Notes: a model not told the origin generated them from the letters alone. Shown: positions 1 to 8,865, counted from the stretch's first letter. The stretch: DNA of 64,000 nucleotides from Cypionkella sinensis (GCF_042646385.1 NZ_JBHRTO010000001.1:2604001-2668000); one strand, 5' to 3'. Translations and numbers: made by a program.

Positions 1-247
1 GCTTGAATTTATCGGCAATCGCGGCGCGCAGGGCGGGGGTGCCTGCGGAAGCGGTATAGAGCGTTTCCCCTGCGGCGGCGGCCTTGAACGCGGCCCCGGT
101 AACATGGGCGGGGGTGGGGAAATCCGGCTCTCCCAGCCCCAGATCAATCACATCGACACCCTGCGCGCGCAGGGCTTTCGCGGCCATCGACACCGCCATA
201 GAGGCCGAGGGTTTTACCGCGCTCAAGCGATCTGCAACGTAATTCAT
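1..247 (-). CDS. Class I/II PLP-dependent aminotransferase, N-terminal part
   Basis: Translating the minus strand from the ATG at 247 gives 82 residues that run off the window edge. The protein begins MNYVADRLSAVKPS and contains LGLGEPDFPTP and YTASAGTPALRAAIA. These are the N-terminal substrate-binding region and the Y-T-x-x-x-G-x-x-x-L-R segment of aspartate aminotransferase-like (fold type I) enzymes, where G-T-P-A-L-R is typical. The PLP lysine lies outside the window, so activity cannot be checked. Its ATG overlaps the hyuB stop as ATGA, so it is the fourth gene of the coupled operon. The amino donor is unknown. Confidence 0.85.
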   Translation of the reverse strand, partial: MNYVADRLSAVKPSASMAVSMAAKALRAQGVDVIDLGLGEPDFPTPAHVTGAAFKAAAAGETLYTASAGTPALRAAIADKFK

Positions 248-1866
248 GGCTGTTTCCCTGTCACATAGCCTTGGCGGGCATCCTCTGCCCGCGCCTCTGC
301 ATCCCGCGCACTCGGCGCACCGTAGCCGCCGCCGCCGGGAAGATGAAGGATCAACCTGCGCCCTGCGGGCACATGCTGCCAGCCCTTTGGCTTCAGCAGC
401 GTGCCATCGTCCAGCGCCACCACACCCGCCGCCCCGGCGCCGCCGCCATCGCGGCCCGCTGCCGGATGGTTCACCCGATCAAACATCGCCGAAAAGTCAA
501 ACTCATGCCCCGGTGCCGGTTCAATCTCGATCACCTGCCCCAGACCACCGCGATACTGGCCGTCACCGCCAGAGTCGGGGCGAAGTTCCTTGCGCCAAAC
601 CACGATCGGCCCGGTATGTTCGGTGGCCTCAATCGGCATCGTCATCACGCCGGAAGGGAAAGCAGTGGCCGACAAGCCATCCAGACCGGGCCGTGCGCCC
701 ATGCCGCCCGAGTTGAACATCAGGATCTCGGCCCGCCTGCCCGTCTGGCCCGCAACCGGGCGCACCGACATGTGGATATTCCACAGCGCCGCCGCCCCTT
801 CCGCCAGCACCTGCCCCGGCAGCGCCTTGGCCAAAGCGCCCAAGACCAGATCGGGCACCATATGGCCGATCACATGCCGCACAGCCACGGGTGCGGGGCG
901 CGGGGCGTTCAGGATGTTCTCGGGCGAGGAGATGGTGAACAAGGCCAGCGAGGCCCAGTTGTTCGGAATATCGGGGGCGATCACGCATTTCAGCGCGTAG
1001 CAGGCATAGGCCTTGGTGTAGATGATCGGCACGTTGATGCCATACCGGCTGGCGGGATCAGAGCCTGCGAAATCGACATTCACCTGATCACCGCTGATCT
1101 GCACCTGTGCCGCCAGAGTGACGGGCGCGTCATAGCCATCGGTGGCAAGCGTGTTCGCCCAAGTGCCCTGTGGCAACGCGCGGATGCGCTGCAATGTGGC
1201 GGCATGGGTGCGGGTAAAGATGAACTCGCCCAAGGCATCCAGCGAGGTCAGCCCGATCTCTTGCATCATCGCGATCAGGCGGCGGTGGCCCACGTCATTG
1301 CAAGCCGCCAGCGAATAGAAATCGCCCACCACCTGATTGGGTTCGCGCACATTGGCGCGGATCATCCGCACCAGATCGGCATTGACCGTGCCGCGCTCGG
1401 CGAATTTCATGATCGGGATCTGGATGCCTTCTTCGTAAACCGATTTGGCATCGGCGCCGAAACCCCTGCCGCCCACATCGACCACATGCGCGGTGCAGGC
1501 GAAGAAACCCACCAGATCGTCGCCCAGAAAGGACGGTGAAACCATGGTGATGTCGTGCAGATGGCCGGTGCCTTTCCACGGGTCATTCGTCACGTAAGTA
1601 TCGCCCGCGAACATGTTGTCGCGGCCAATCTCGGCGATGAAATGCAAGACCGCCTCGGCCATGGTGTTGACATGGCCGGGGGTGCCGGTGACGGCTTGGG
1701 CCAGCATCCGGCCCTGCGGGTCGAACACGCCCGCCGACAGATCGCCAGCCTCGCGGACGCTGGTGGAAAACGCCGTGCGCAGCAGGGTCAGCGCCTGTTC
1801 TTCCACCACCGAAATCAGCCGGTTCCACATCACCTGCATGCGAATGTCGCGGGTCTGGTCACTCAT
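244..1866 (-). CDS. hyuB: Hydantoinase B / 5-oxoprolinase-like subunit (HyuB family)
   Basis: The 540-residue protein has the usual length and layout of the HyuB family. It shows the early region LRTAFSTSVREAGDLSAGVFD, the segment GTPGHVNTM, the motif TNDPWKGTGHLHD and a Gly-rich C-terminus (LHLPGGGGYGAPS). In known members HyuB works with HyuA in ATP-dependent opening of hydantoin or oxoproline-like rings in the cytoplasm. The start overlaps the stop of hyuA by 4 bp and its own stop overlaps the next aminotransferase start, so the subunits are likely made in fixed ratio. The substrate cannot be read from the sequence; the neighbours suggest a nitrogenous or keto-acid compound. Confidence 0.9.
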   Translation of the reverse strand: MSDQTRDIRMQVMWNRLISVVEEQALTLLRTAFSTSVREAGDLSAGVFDPQGRMLAQAVTGTPGHVNTMAEAVLHFIAEIGRDNMFAGDTYVTNDPWKGTGHLHDITMVSPSFLGDDLVGFFACTAHVVDVGGRGFGADAKSVYEEGIQIPIMKFAERGTVNADLVRMIRANVREPNQVVGDFYSLAACNDVGHRRLIAMMQEIGLTSLDALGEFIFTRTHAATLQRIRALPQGTWANTLATDGYDAPVTLAAQVQISGDQVNVDFAGSDPASRYGINVPIIYTKAYACYALKCVIAPDIPNNWASLALFTISSPENILNAPRPAPVAVRHVIGHMVPDLVLGALAKALPGQVLAEGAAALWNIHMSVRPVAGQTGRRAEILMFNSGGMGARPGLDGLSATAFPSGVMTMPIEATEHTGPIVVWRKELRPDSGGDGQYRGGLGQVIEIEPAPGHEFDFSAMFDRVNHPAAGRDGGGAGAAGVVALDDGTLLKPKGWQHVPAGRRLILHLPGGGGYGAPSARDAEARAEDARQGYVTGKQP

Positions 1867-3947
1867 ATCGTGGCCCCTTTGCGGATCAACAGCAGGCTGC
1901 CGTCGCTTTGCATCACCACATCAAACGGGGCGGTGACAACGGTTGAGGTTTCACGCTCGACAATTACCGCCGGGCCGATGATGCGCGCGCCGGGGGTGAG
2001 GTGGCTGCGGTCAATGATGGCGGTCTGCATGAACTCACCCCGAGACGGATCAAAGACAGCACGTGAAAGCTTGTGCGCTGCCCTTGCCCCGCCCGAGGTG
2101 AGTGCGATCTGGTCGGGCTTGGCGCGCTGGTCTTGCGCCTTCAGCGACCATGTGACGATTTCAATCTGCAACCCCTCCAGCCCTTCGATGGCGCGGCCAA
2201 AGAAACGGGCGTAGTTTTCGCAGAAATTGCTGCGCAGCATTTCGGCATCCGCTGCGGTGAAATCACGGTCCGGCAGGGCCACCGGAATCTCCCACCCCTG
2301 GCCGACATAGCGCATGAAAGCGGTGATTTCGTATTGGATCGGGGCGGCGGTGCCTGCGCGCACAAAGCCCGTCGCCGTGGCCTTCAGTCCCGCGATCAGG
2401 GTGTTGACCTTGGCCGCATCAAAGCCCGACAGCGGCAGGATGTTCGAGGCCAAAGCCTCATAGCCAAACGGCGCTTTCAGAAAGCCGATGGCCGAGCCGA
2501 CCCCTGCCCCAACAGGGATAAGGCATTGATCAATCCCAAGCTTTTCGCACAGCCGCGCCGCATGCAGTGGGGCTGCGCCGCCAAAGGCGATCATCACATT
2601 GTCGGAAATGTCCTTGCCGTTTTCCACCGCATGTACACGCGCGGCATTGGCCATGTTTTCATCGACCACCTCGCAGATACCAAAGGCGGCGGAGGTGGCG
2701 TTCAGGTGGAGTTTGCTCCCCACATCGCGCGCGATTGCTGCGCTTGCAGCATCGGTGGAAAGCCGGATCGCGCCGCCTGCAAAGTTGTCGGCATCGAGCT
2801 TGCCCAGCACCAGATCGGCGTCGGTGATGGCAGGGCGCACACCGCCGCGCTGATAGCAGGCGGGGCCGGGTTCGGAGCCTGCCGATTCCGGGCCGGTCTG
2901 AATCCGGCCCATCGCATCAACCCACGCGAGCGAGCCGCCGCCTGCGCCAATCTCGATCATCTCGATCACCGGAATGGAAATCGGCATCCCCGAGCCTTTG
3001 GCGAAACGATAGGTGCGGGCGACTTCAAAGGTGCGGGCGGTCTTGGGGGCGTAGTCTTCGATCAGGCAAATCTTGGCGGTGGTGCCGCCCATGTCATAGC
3101 TGACCACCTTTGGCAGACCGAATTTCTGCGCCACATCGGCGGCAAAAATCGCCCCACCGGCGGGGCCGCTTTCGACCAGCCGCACCGGAAATTCCGCCGC
3201 AGTTTCCACCGAGATCAAACCGCCGCCGGAGTGGATCATGAACACGGGGCAGCGCGCGCCCAAATCTTTCAGACGCGCCTGCAATCGGGTCAGATAATCG
3301 GCCATCTGCGGGCGCACATAGGCATTGGCGCAGACGGTGTTAAAGCGCTCAAACTCGCGCATCTGTGGCGAGACTTCGGCGGAAATGCTGATCGGCAGAC
3401 CGCAGCGGGTCAAGATTTCCCGCGCGCGGCGTTCATGCGCGGGGTTCATGTAGGAATGGATGAAGCCAATCGCGATGGCGACAAAACCCTCGGCTGTGAT
3501 GTGATCGGCGAGGGTTTCAAGGGCGGTTTCGTCCAGTGCTGCCAGTTTCTGCCCATGCGCGCCGATGCGGCCTTTGATGGCAAACCGATGTTCTCGCGGG
3601 ATCAGCGGTTTGGGCAAAACCATGTTCAGATCATACTGCGCAAAGCGGTTTTCTGTCCGCATTTCAATGGTATCGCGGAAACCTTCGGTGGTCACGAACG
3701 CGGTCTTTGCGCCCCGGCGTTCGATCAGCGCATTGGTGGCCAAAGTGGTGCCGTGGATGACGATATCCAGATCGGCAAGGGTGATCTGGGCTTCGGCCAG
3801 CACCACGTCGATGCCGTCCAGGATCGCCTGTTCGGGGGCTGTGTAGTTGGTCAGCACCTTGGTCGAATAGATCCGGCCCCGGCATTCCAGCGCGATATCG
3901 GTGAAAGTGCCACCAATGTCGGCCCCCAAACGGATAGGTGCGGTCAT
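1863..3947 (-). CDS. hyuA: Hydantoinase A / 5-oxoprolinase-like subunit (HyuA family)
   Basis: A 694-residue protein that opens with RLGADIGGTFTDIAL, the phosphate-1 motif of the ASKHA-fold HyuA N-terminal domain. It continues with HGTTLATNALIERRGAKTAFVTTEGFRD and the second nucleotide-binding segment VVSYDMGGTTAKICLI (about residue 280). The central and C-terminal parts match HyuA (ENGKDISDNVMIAFGGAAPLHA). It is the ATP-using partner of HyuB in cytoplasmic amide-ring hydrolysis. Its start overlaps the preceding ThDP enzyme stop by 4 bp and its stop overlaps hyuB in the same way. The ring substrate is unknown. Confidence 0.92.
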   Translation of the reverse strand: MTAPIRLGADIGGTFTDIALECRGRIYSTKVLTNYTAPEQAILDGIDVVLAEAQITLADLDIVIHGTTLATNALIERRGAKTAFVTTEGFRDTIEMRTENRFAQYDLNMVLPKPLIPREHRFAIKGRIGAHGQKLAALDETALETLADHITAEGFVAIAIGFIHSYMNPAHERRAREILTRCGLPISISAEVSPQMREFERFNTVCANAYVRPQMADYLTRLQARLKDLGARCPVFMIHSGGGLISVETAAEFPVRLVESGPAGGAIFAADVAQKFGLPKVVSYDMGGTTAKICLIEDYAPKTARTFEVARTYRFAKGSGMPISIPVIEMIEIGAGGGSLAWVDAMGRIQTGPESAGSEPGPACYQRGGVRPAITDADLVLGKLDADNFAGGAIRLSTDAASAAIARDVGSKLHLNATSAAFGICEVVDENMANAARVHAVENGKDISDNVMIAFGGAAPLHAARLCEKLGIDQCLIPVGAGVGSAIGFLKAPFGYEALASNILPLSGFDAAKVNTLIAGLKATATGFVRAGTAAPIQYEITAFMRYVGQGWEIPVALPDRDFTAADAEMLRSNFCENYARFFGRAIEGLEGLQIEIVTWSLKAQDQRAKPDQIALTSGGARAAHKLSRAVFDPSRGEFMQTAIIDRSHLTPGARIIGPAVIVERETSTVVTAPFDVVMQSDGSLLLIRKGATI

Positions 3948-5602
3948 GGCTTGGCCGCCTGAGCCGCCGCGCGCATCTGGCTGAGGGTTTGGCGTGGGGT
4001 GATCGCCTCGGGCGAGACGTTGAGGTCCAGCACAGCGCCGGTTTCCGAGGCCAAGGCGCGCTGAAATGCCGCCGCGAAATCTTCGGTGCGCTCCACCCGT
4101 TCGCCGTGGAAGCCGTAAGCGCGGGCAAGGGCTGCGAAATCGGGGTTAACCATTGTGGTGCCGGAAACCCGCGCCGGATAGTGGCGTTCCTGATGCGCGC
4201 GGATGGTCCCATAGATGCCGTTATTGACGATCAGAATGATCGGCTGCGCGCCCGCTTGCGCGGCGGTGGCGAGTTCTTGGCAGTTCATCTGAAAATCGCC
4301 ATCGCCCGCAAAACACACCACGCGGCGGGCCGGATAGGCGACTTTGGCGGCGATGGCAGCGGGCACGCCGTAGCCCATGGCACCCGATTGCGGCGCGAGC
4401 AGGCGGGCATTTTTGCCGAATTTGAAAAACTTATTCGGCCAGACGGTAAAGTTTCCCGCACCGTTGGTCAGCACCACATCTTCGGGCAGAATGTCGCGCA
4501 GGTGGGCGGTGACGGCGACCATGTCAACTGGGGAAGGTTGGGCGGGCGCGTTGAAGCTGGCCTCGTATGCGGCGCGGGCGTTGCTGCGCCAATCTCCCCA
4601 TGCGCCTTGCACGGGGGTCAGGGCGCGGGCGAAGGCGTTGGGGCCAGCGTGGATGCCTAGAACGGGTTGATAAATCTTTCCAATCTCGCGATCCGAGCCA
4701 TGCACATGGATCAAATGCTGCGCAGCATTTGGGACAGAAAGCAGGGTGTAGCCGTCTGTCGTCATCTCGCCAAACCGGACGTTTATGGCAAGGATCACAT
4801 CGGCATCGCGGATCAGCGCCTTGGCGTGCGGCAACATGCCTACGCCTGCTTCGCCGGTGAACACAGGTGAGAAGTTGTCGAATTGGTCTTGGAAGCGGAA
4901 GGCGGCCAGAACAGGAATGTCCGAGGTCTCGGCGAATTGCTGCAACGCGCTGCGGCCCGCATCGGTCCAATTCGTGCCGCCCAGCAGGATCAGCGGGCGC
5001 TGCGCCTTGCGCAACAGGCCCAGCGCGTCAGCGATGGTTTCGGGCGTCGCGGCAGGTTCAGCAATGCGCGCGGGCGCGGTCAAGGCGGGGGTGTCGGTCA
5101 GGCTGGTTAGCATATCCTCGGGCAGCGCTATCACCACCGGGCCGGGGCGGCCTGTGGTGGCTGTCACCCAAGCGCGGGCGAGGATTTCGGGGATACGTTC
5201 GACCCGGTCAATCTCGACCGCCCATTTCGCCATCGTGCCGAACACCGCGCGGTAGTCGAGTTCCTGAAACGCCTCGCGCCCCTTCATGTCGGTGCCGACC
5301 TGACCGACAAACAGGATCATCGGCGAGGAATCCTGCATCGCGGTATGCACGCCGATCGAGGCATTGGTCGCCCCCGGCCCGCGTGTGACCATGCAGATGC
5401 CGGGGGTTCCGGTCAGCTTGCCGTAGGCCGAGGCCATGAACGCCGCGCCACCTTCGTTGCGGCAGAGGATGAAATCAAGCTGGCCTTGGGTGTCGTGCAG
5501 CGCGTCCAGCACCGCAAGATAGCTTTCGCCGGGGACGCCGAAGGCCTTGGATGCACCCAAAGCCTGCAGAGAGGAAACCAGTAATTGCCCGCCGTTTTGC
5601 AT
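3944..5602 (-). CDS. ThDP-dependent enzyme of the acetolactate synthase / benzoylformate decarboxylase family
   Basis: A 552-residue protein with the three ThDP-enzyme domains. The N-terminal pyrimidine-binding domain has FGVPGESYLAVLDAL and the catalytic Glu in RNEGGAAFMASAYG. The middle domain follows, then a C-terminal PP domain with GDGDFQMNCQELATAA...NN (the G-D-G...N-N cofactor/Mg site). The GVPGES segment and general organisation fit acetolactate synthase-like or 2-oxo-acid decarboxylase-like proteins, but the operon has no ilvN-type small subunit. An AAAGG ribosome site precedes the ATG by seven bases. It is the first gene of the coupled operon with hyuA, hyuB and an aminotransferase, so a catabolic 2-oxo acid is more likely than valine synthesis. 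Confidence 0.88.
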   Translation of the reverse strand: MQNGGQLLVSSLQALGASKAFGVPGESYLAVLDALHDTQGQLDFILCRNEGGAAFMASAYGKLTGTPGICMVTRGPGATNASIGVHTAMQDSSPMILFVGQVGTDMKGREAFQELDYRAVFGTMAKWAVEIDRVERIPEILARAWVTATTGRPGPVVIALPEDMLTSLTDTPALTAPARIAEPAATPETIADALGLLRKAQRPLILLGGTNWTDAGRSALQQFAETSDIPVLAAFRFQDQFDNFSPVFTGEAGVGMLPHAKALIRDADVILAINVRFGEMTTDGYTLLSVPNAAQHLIHVHGSDREIGKIYQPVLGIHAGPNAFARALTPVQGAWGDWRSNARAAYEASFNAPAQPSPVDMVAVTAHLRDILPEDVVLTNGAGNFTVWPNKFFKFGKNARLLAPQSGAMGYGVPAAIAAKVAYPARRVVCFAGDGDFQMNCQELATAAQAGAQPIILIVNNGIYGTIRAHQERHYPARVSGTTMVNPDFAALARAYGFHGERVERTEDFAAAFQRALASETGAVLDLNVSPEAITPRQTLSQMRAAAQAAKP

Positions 5603-5678
5603 CGCCCGCCCTTTGATCGCTTGGGGGCATCCTGCGCTGGTGCGGGGTAAAGGGAAATCAAGAAGTGTGTGGGATAGG

Positions 5679-5691
5679 CAAGTTTTACTTG
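5679..5691. promoter_or_regulatory. Inverted repeat CAAGT-TTT-ACTTG upstream of the ThDP/hyu operon
   Basis: A perfect 5-bp dyad with a 3-bp centre lies about 77 bases upstream of the first gene start of the ThDP-hyuAB operon and just beyond the DUF779 stop. The position suits an operator or promoter element for that operon. The short arms make chance occurrence possible. Confidence 0.3.
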
Positions 5692-5703
5692 TCGATTGCC
5701 CGC

Positions 5704-6045
5704 TTAGATCGCGCAGATTTCCGAGCGGGTCAGAAAGCGCTGCTCGCGCCCATTGTCCAAACTGAACATGCCGCCGCGGCCTTTGACGACATCAATGATC
5801 AGATCGGTGTGCTTCCAGACCTCATACTGACTGCCCGAGATGTAGAACGGCATGCCGCCAATCTCGCCCAGTTTCACATCGCGGTCGCCCAGCAGGAAAT
5901 CGCCCTGCGGGTAGCACATCGGCGAGGAGCCATCACAGCAGCCGCCCGATTGATGAAACATCACCGGGCCATGGTCGGCGACAATCTCGGCCAGCAATTG
6001 CAGGGCCGCAGGCGTGGCGGTGACTTTATCGAGAACCTCGGTCAT
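5704..6045 (-). CDS. DUF779 domain protein paired with aldehyde dehydrogenase
   Basis: A 113-residue protein, MTEVLDKVTATPAAL onward, with the Cys-rich segment HQSGGCCDGSSPMCYP and a C-terminal half containing YEVWKHTDLIIDVVKGRGGMFSLD. This is the DUF779 family, usually found next to acetaldehyde-type aldehyde dehydrogenases; its biochemical role is unclear. The ATG at 6045 was chosen because GGGAGG sits seven bases before it; an upstream in-frame start at 6060 has no such site. It lies 51 bp after the aldehyde dehydrogenase gene, separated by a strong hairpin. The clustered Cys residues suggest metal binding (inference). Confidence 0.88.
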   Translation of the reverse strand: MTEVLDKVTATPAALQLLAEIVADHGPVMFHQSGGCCDGSSPMCYPQGDFLLGDRDVKLGEIGGMPFYISGSQYEVWKHTDLIIDVVKGRGGMFSLDNGREQRFLTRSEICAI

Positions 6046-6066
6046 GGCAGCCTCCCACAAGGATGT

Positions 6067-6090
6067 GGGCGCGGGGAAAACCCCGCGCCC
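6067..6090. promoter_or_regulatory. Perfect 10-bp stem-loop between aldehyde dehydrogenase and DUF779
   Basis: GGGCGCGGGG and CCCCGCGCCC flank a 4-base loop. On the transcribed (minus) strand no U-run follows, so it does not look like a complete intrinsic terminator. A role in partial termination or 3'-end protection of the upstream message is more likely. Confidence 0.5.
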
Positions 6091-6096
6091 GGTTGA

Positions 6097-7614
6097 TCAG
6101 AAGAAGCCTAGCTTCTTGGGAGAGTAGCTGACCAACATATTTTTCGTCTGCTGGTAGTGATCCAGCATCATCTTGTGGTTTTCGCGCCCGATGCCCGACT
6201 GTTTATAGCCGCCAAACGCTGCATGGGCCGGGTAGGCGTGGTAGCAGTTGGTCCAGACCCGGCCTGCCTCGACCGCGCGGCCAAAGCGATAGCAGGTGTT
6301 GGCCGAACGGCTCCACACGCCAGCGCCCAGACCGTAGAGCGTGTCATTGGCGATGCTGAGCGCTTCGTCATCATCCTTGAAGGTGGTGACAGAAACCACC
6401 GGGCCAAAGATTTCTTCCTGGAACACCCGCATCTTGTTGTTGCCCTTGAACACGGTCGGCTGCATGTAGAAGCCGCCCGACAGGCCGCCCTGCATCTCAC
6501 GACGACCACCGCCTGCCAGCACCTGCGCGCCTTCTTGGCGGCCGATGTCCATGTAAGACAGGATCTTTTCCAACTGCTCGGACGAGGCCTGCGCGCCGAT
6601 CATCGTGGTGGGGTCCAACGGATCGCCTGCGGTGATCGCGGCGACGCGCTTCAAGGCTTTTTCCATGAATTGATCGTAGATCGACTCGTGGATCAAAGCG
6701 CGCGACGGGCAGGTGCAAACCTCGCCTTGGTTCAGCGCGAACATCACGAAGCCTTCGATGGCCTTGTCGAAGTAATCGTCATCCTCGGCGCAGACATCCT
6801 TGAAGAAGATGTTGGGGGATTTGCCGCCCAGTTCCAGCGTCACCGGGATCAGGTTCTGGCTGGCGTATTGCATGATCAGACGGCCAGTGGTGGTTTCCCC
6901 AGTGAAGGCGATCTTGGCGATGCGGTTGGAGGAGGCCAGCGGCTTGCCAGCTTCCAGACCAAAGCCGTTGACGATGTTCAGCACACCCGGCGGCAAAAGA
7001 TCGGCGATCATTTCGGCCAGCACAAGGATCGAGGCCGGGGTTTGCTCGGCGGGTTTCAGCACCACACAGTTGCCAGCGGCCAAGGCGGGGGCAAGTTTCC
7101 AGACCGCCATCAGCAGCGGGAAGTTCCACGGGATGATCTGGCCGACCACGCCCAAAGGCTCGTGGAAGTGATAGGCGACGGTGTCGTGGTCGATCTCCGA
7201 AAGGCTGCCTTCCTGCGCACGGATGGCCCCTGCGAAATAGCGGAAGTGGTCGATGGCCAAGGGCAGGTCGGCGTAGGTCGTCTCGCGGATCGGCTTGCCG
7301 TTGTCCCAGGTTTCGGCAAGGGCCAAGGTGGCAAGGTTTTCTTCCATGATGTCGGCGATCTTGTTCAGGATCACCGCACGCGTTGCCACCGATGAATTGC
7401 CCCATGCGGTCTTGGCAGCGTGGGCTGCATCCAGTGCGGCCTCGATATCGGCAGCCTCAGAGCGCGCTATTTTGCAGATCACTTCGCCAGTGATCGGCGA
7501 GGTGTTGTCAAAGGTCTTGCCCGACTTTGCCGGCACCCATTTGCCGCCGATGAAGTTGCCATAGCTGGCTTTGTAGGGTGATTTTGACGTGCGGAAATGT
7601 TCCACCATATTCAT
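6097..7614 (-). CDS. NAD-dependent aldehyde dehydrogenase, acetaldehyde type (ExaC/AldB/AcoD-like)
   Basis: A 505-residue full-length ALDH that oxidises an aldehyde to the acid. It has the NAD-site IIPWNFPLLMAVWKLAPALAAGN, the Glu motif LELGGKSPNIFF and the catalytic Cys in NQGEVCTCPSR. The N-terminus MVEHFRTSKSPYKASYGNFIGGKW is shared with acetaldehyde dehydrogenases that travel with DUF779. The ATG at 7614 has GGGAGGA six bases upstream and is preferred to an in-frame start at 7653. It is transcribed with the DUF779 gene and downstream of a GAF/Fis regulator, with a perfect palindrome in the 136-bp gap, so it is probably induced by an alcohol- or aldehyde-related signal. Confidence 0.92.
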   Translation of the reverse strand: MNMVEHFRTSKSPYKASYGNFIGGKWVPAKSGKTFDNTSPITGEVICKIARSEAADIEAALDAAHAAKTAWGNSSVATRAVILNKIADIMEENLATLALAETWDNGKPIRETTYADLPLAIDHFRYFAGAIRAQEGSLSEIDHDTVAYHFHEPLGVVGQIIPWNFPLLMAVWKLAPALAAGNCVVLKPAEQTPASILVLAEMIADLLPPGVLNIVNGFGLEAGKPLASSNRIAKIAFTGETTTGRLIMQYASQNLIPVTLELGGKSPNIFFKDVCAEDDDYFDKAIEGFVMFALNQGEVCTCPSRALIHESIYDQFMEKALKRVAAITAGDPLDPTTMIGAQASSEQLEKILSYMDIGRQEGAQVLAGGGRREMQGGLSGGFYMQPTVFKGNNKMRVFQEEIFGPVVSVTTFKDDDEALSIANDTLYGLGAGVWSRSANTCYRFGRAVEAGRVWTNCYHAYPAHAAFGGYKQSGIGRENHKMMLDHYQQTKNMLVSYSPKKLGFF

Positions 7615-7719
7615 GATTAGTCCTCCCAGACATGGGCCGCCTCCTCGCGGCACTGAGGACAGGCTGCGCCTTAGAGGGGGGCTTTGTCAGCCGGGGGGCA
7701 GAGGGTGGAGGGCGCAAGG

Positions 7720-7737
7720 TGTCGCAGCTTTGCGACA
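7720..7737. promoter_or_regulatory. Perfect dyad TGTCGCA-GCTT-TGCGACA, candidate regulator binding site
   Basis: Seven-base perfect arms with a four-base spacer lie 106 bases before the aldehyde dehydrogenase start and 14 bases after the regulator stop. On the transcribed strand no U-run follows, arguing against a terminator. The size and spacing resemble upstream activator sites of Fis-type HTH regulators, and the adjacent gene encodes one. Confidence 0.55.
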
Positions 7738-7750
7738 GATCGCGGGGATT

Positions 7751-8689
7751 TCAGCTAAAGCGCGGGCCAAGCTTGCGGTGGAAGGTGGCGCGGCTGATGC
7801 CAAGGTCGCGCGCCGCGGCCGAGACGTTGCCGCCTGCGCGGGCAAGGGCGCGAATCAGCACGGCACGCTCGCCATCCTCCAGCGTTTCGGGTTCAAAATG
7901 GCCCAGCACATCGGCGGCGGGGCGGGGTTGGCGGGCAAGATCGCCGGAAAGGCCCAACTGATGCCGTGCGGCGCGGGTGGCGCCAATCACCAGATCGTCG
8001 CTGTCCACCGCCAGAAGCCCGCGCTCGCCCGGCACCAGCACCATGCGGGCGGTTGGGAAGGCATCACGGAAAGCCTGCGCCTCGATCTTCTGCGCGGTCT
8101 CGGTCACGGATTGGCTGATCAGGGTCATGAAGCCTTCGGTCAGATCGTTACGGGCCGAGGACACATCCAGCACCCCGGCCAGCTTGCCCTGCGGGCCGTA
8201 GATCGGCGCGCTCATGCACGACAGGATGGTGTTGCGGGCAAAGAAATGCTGGTCGCGGTGGATCGTGACCACGCGTTCTTCGACCAGACAGGTGCCGATG
8301 CCGTTGGTGCCCTGCTGGGCTTCCGACCAACGGGTGCCGGGCCAGAGACCCCAATCGGAAAACACCGCATCATCGACGGCAGCACCCCGGCGTTCCAAGG
8401 GGACGCCATCTAGGTCGGCGAGGAGGACACAGCAGCCCACAGCGCCCACGGCTTGAAACAGCCGGTCAAGATTGGGCGCGGCGGCGCGGATCAGGGGGGC
8501 GGTGCGTTCACGGGCGAGGCTGAGTTCTTGCGCTGTCATGCGATCTTGTTGACCGGGTTTGGTCGGATCAAGGCCATGCAGGCGGGCAGAGCGGCTCCAC
8601 GAGGCCACCACGGGGGAACGTGCGGCCTCACCCCGCGCGAGGGCGGTTTCGATCGTGGTCAGGTGATTTTCGGTGCCGCGCGTGATCAT
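7751..8689 (-). CDS. GAF-domain transcriptional regulator with Fis-type HTH, AcoR-like but without the AAA+ domain
   Basis: A 312-residue protein. The N-terminal half contains VVASWSRSARLHGLDP, typical of AcoR-like proteins, then a GAF sensor domain (LFQAVGAVGCCVLLADLDG... GTNGIGTCLVEERVVTIHRDQHF). The last 45 residues form a Fis-type helix-turn-helix (ALARAGGNVSAAARDLGISRATFHRKLG). The roughly 230-residue sigma-54-contacting AAA+ domain of full AcoR is absent, so it probably regulates by a sigma-54-independent mechanism. It sits directly upstream of the aldehyde dehydrogenase on the same strand and is the obvious candidate regulator. The ATG has a GGAG site nearby. Confidence 0.85.
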   Translation of the reverse strand: MITRGTENHLTTIETALARGEAARSPVVASWSRSARLHGLDPTKPGQQDRMTAQELSLARERTAPLIRAAAPNLDRLFQAVGAVGCCVLLADLDGVPLERRGAAVDDAVFSDWGLWPGTRWSEAQQGTNGIGTCLVEERVVTIHRDQHFFARNTILSCMSAPIYGPQGKLAGVLDVSSARNDLTEGFMTLISQSVTETAQKIEAQAFRDAFPTARMVLVPGERGLLAVDSDDLVIGATRAARHQLGLSGDLARQPRPAADVLGHFEPETLEDGERAVLIRALARAGGNVSAAARDLGISRATFHRKLGPRFS

Positions 8690-8805
8690 CGGAAAACTCC
8701 GGCAGGGTTGGCAAGAGTATGTCGCGTGGCGGAATTATTTCAAGGGCGACGCTGCCGCATGGGCGTGTCCACGCGCGAGCCAGTTAGGGCGCAAACAAAA
8801 CCAAT

Positions 8806-8817
8806 GGCTTATAAGCC
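8806..8817. promoter_or_regulatory. 12-bp perfect palindrome in the gap upstream of the GAF/Fis regulator
   Basis: GGCTTATAAGCC is self-complementary and lies about 117 bases upstream of the regulator start, between it and the end of opgC. It could be an operator or a small hairpin; nothing else supports a function. Confidence 0.25.
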
Positions 8818-8865
8818 TATGAAAGGATGCCGTCACTATGACTGCCCGGCTTCGGTTCATCCTCT

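Noticed and set aside
2073..3962. Long plus-strand ORF (629 codons) opposite hyuA
   Set aside because: It is the antisense shadow of hyuA, whose motifs are clear; the translation is His/Arg/Gly-rich without any recognisable domain.
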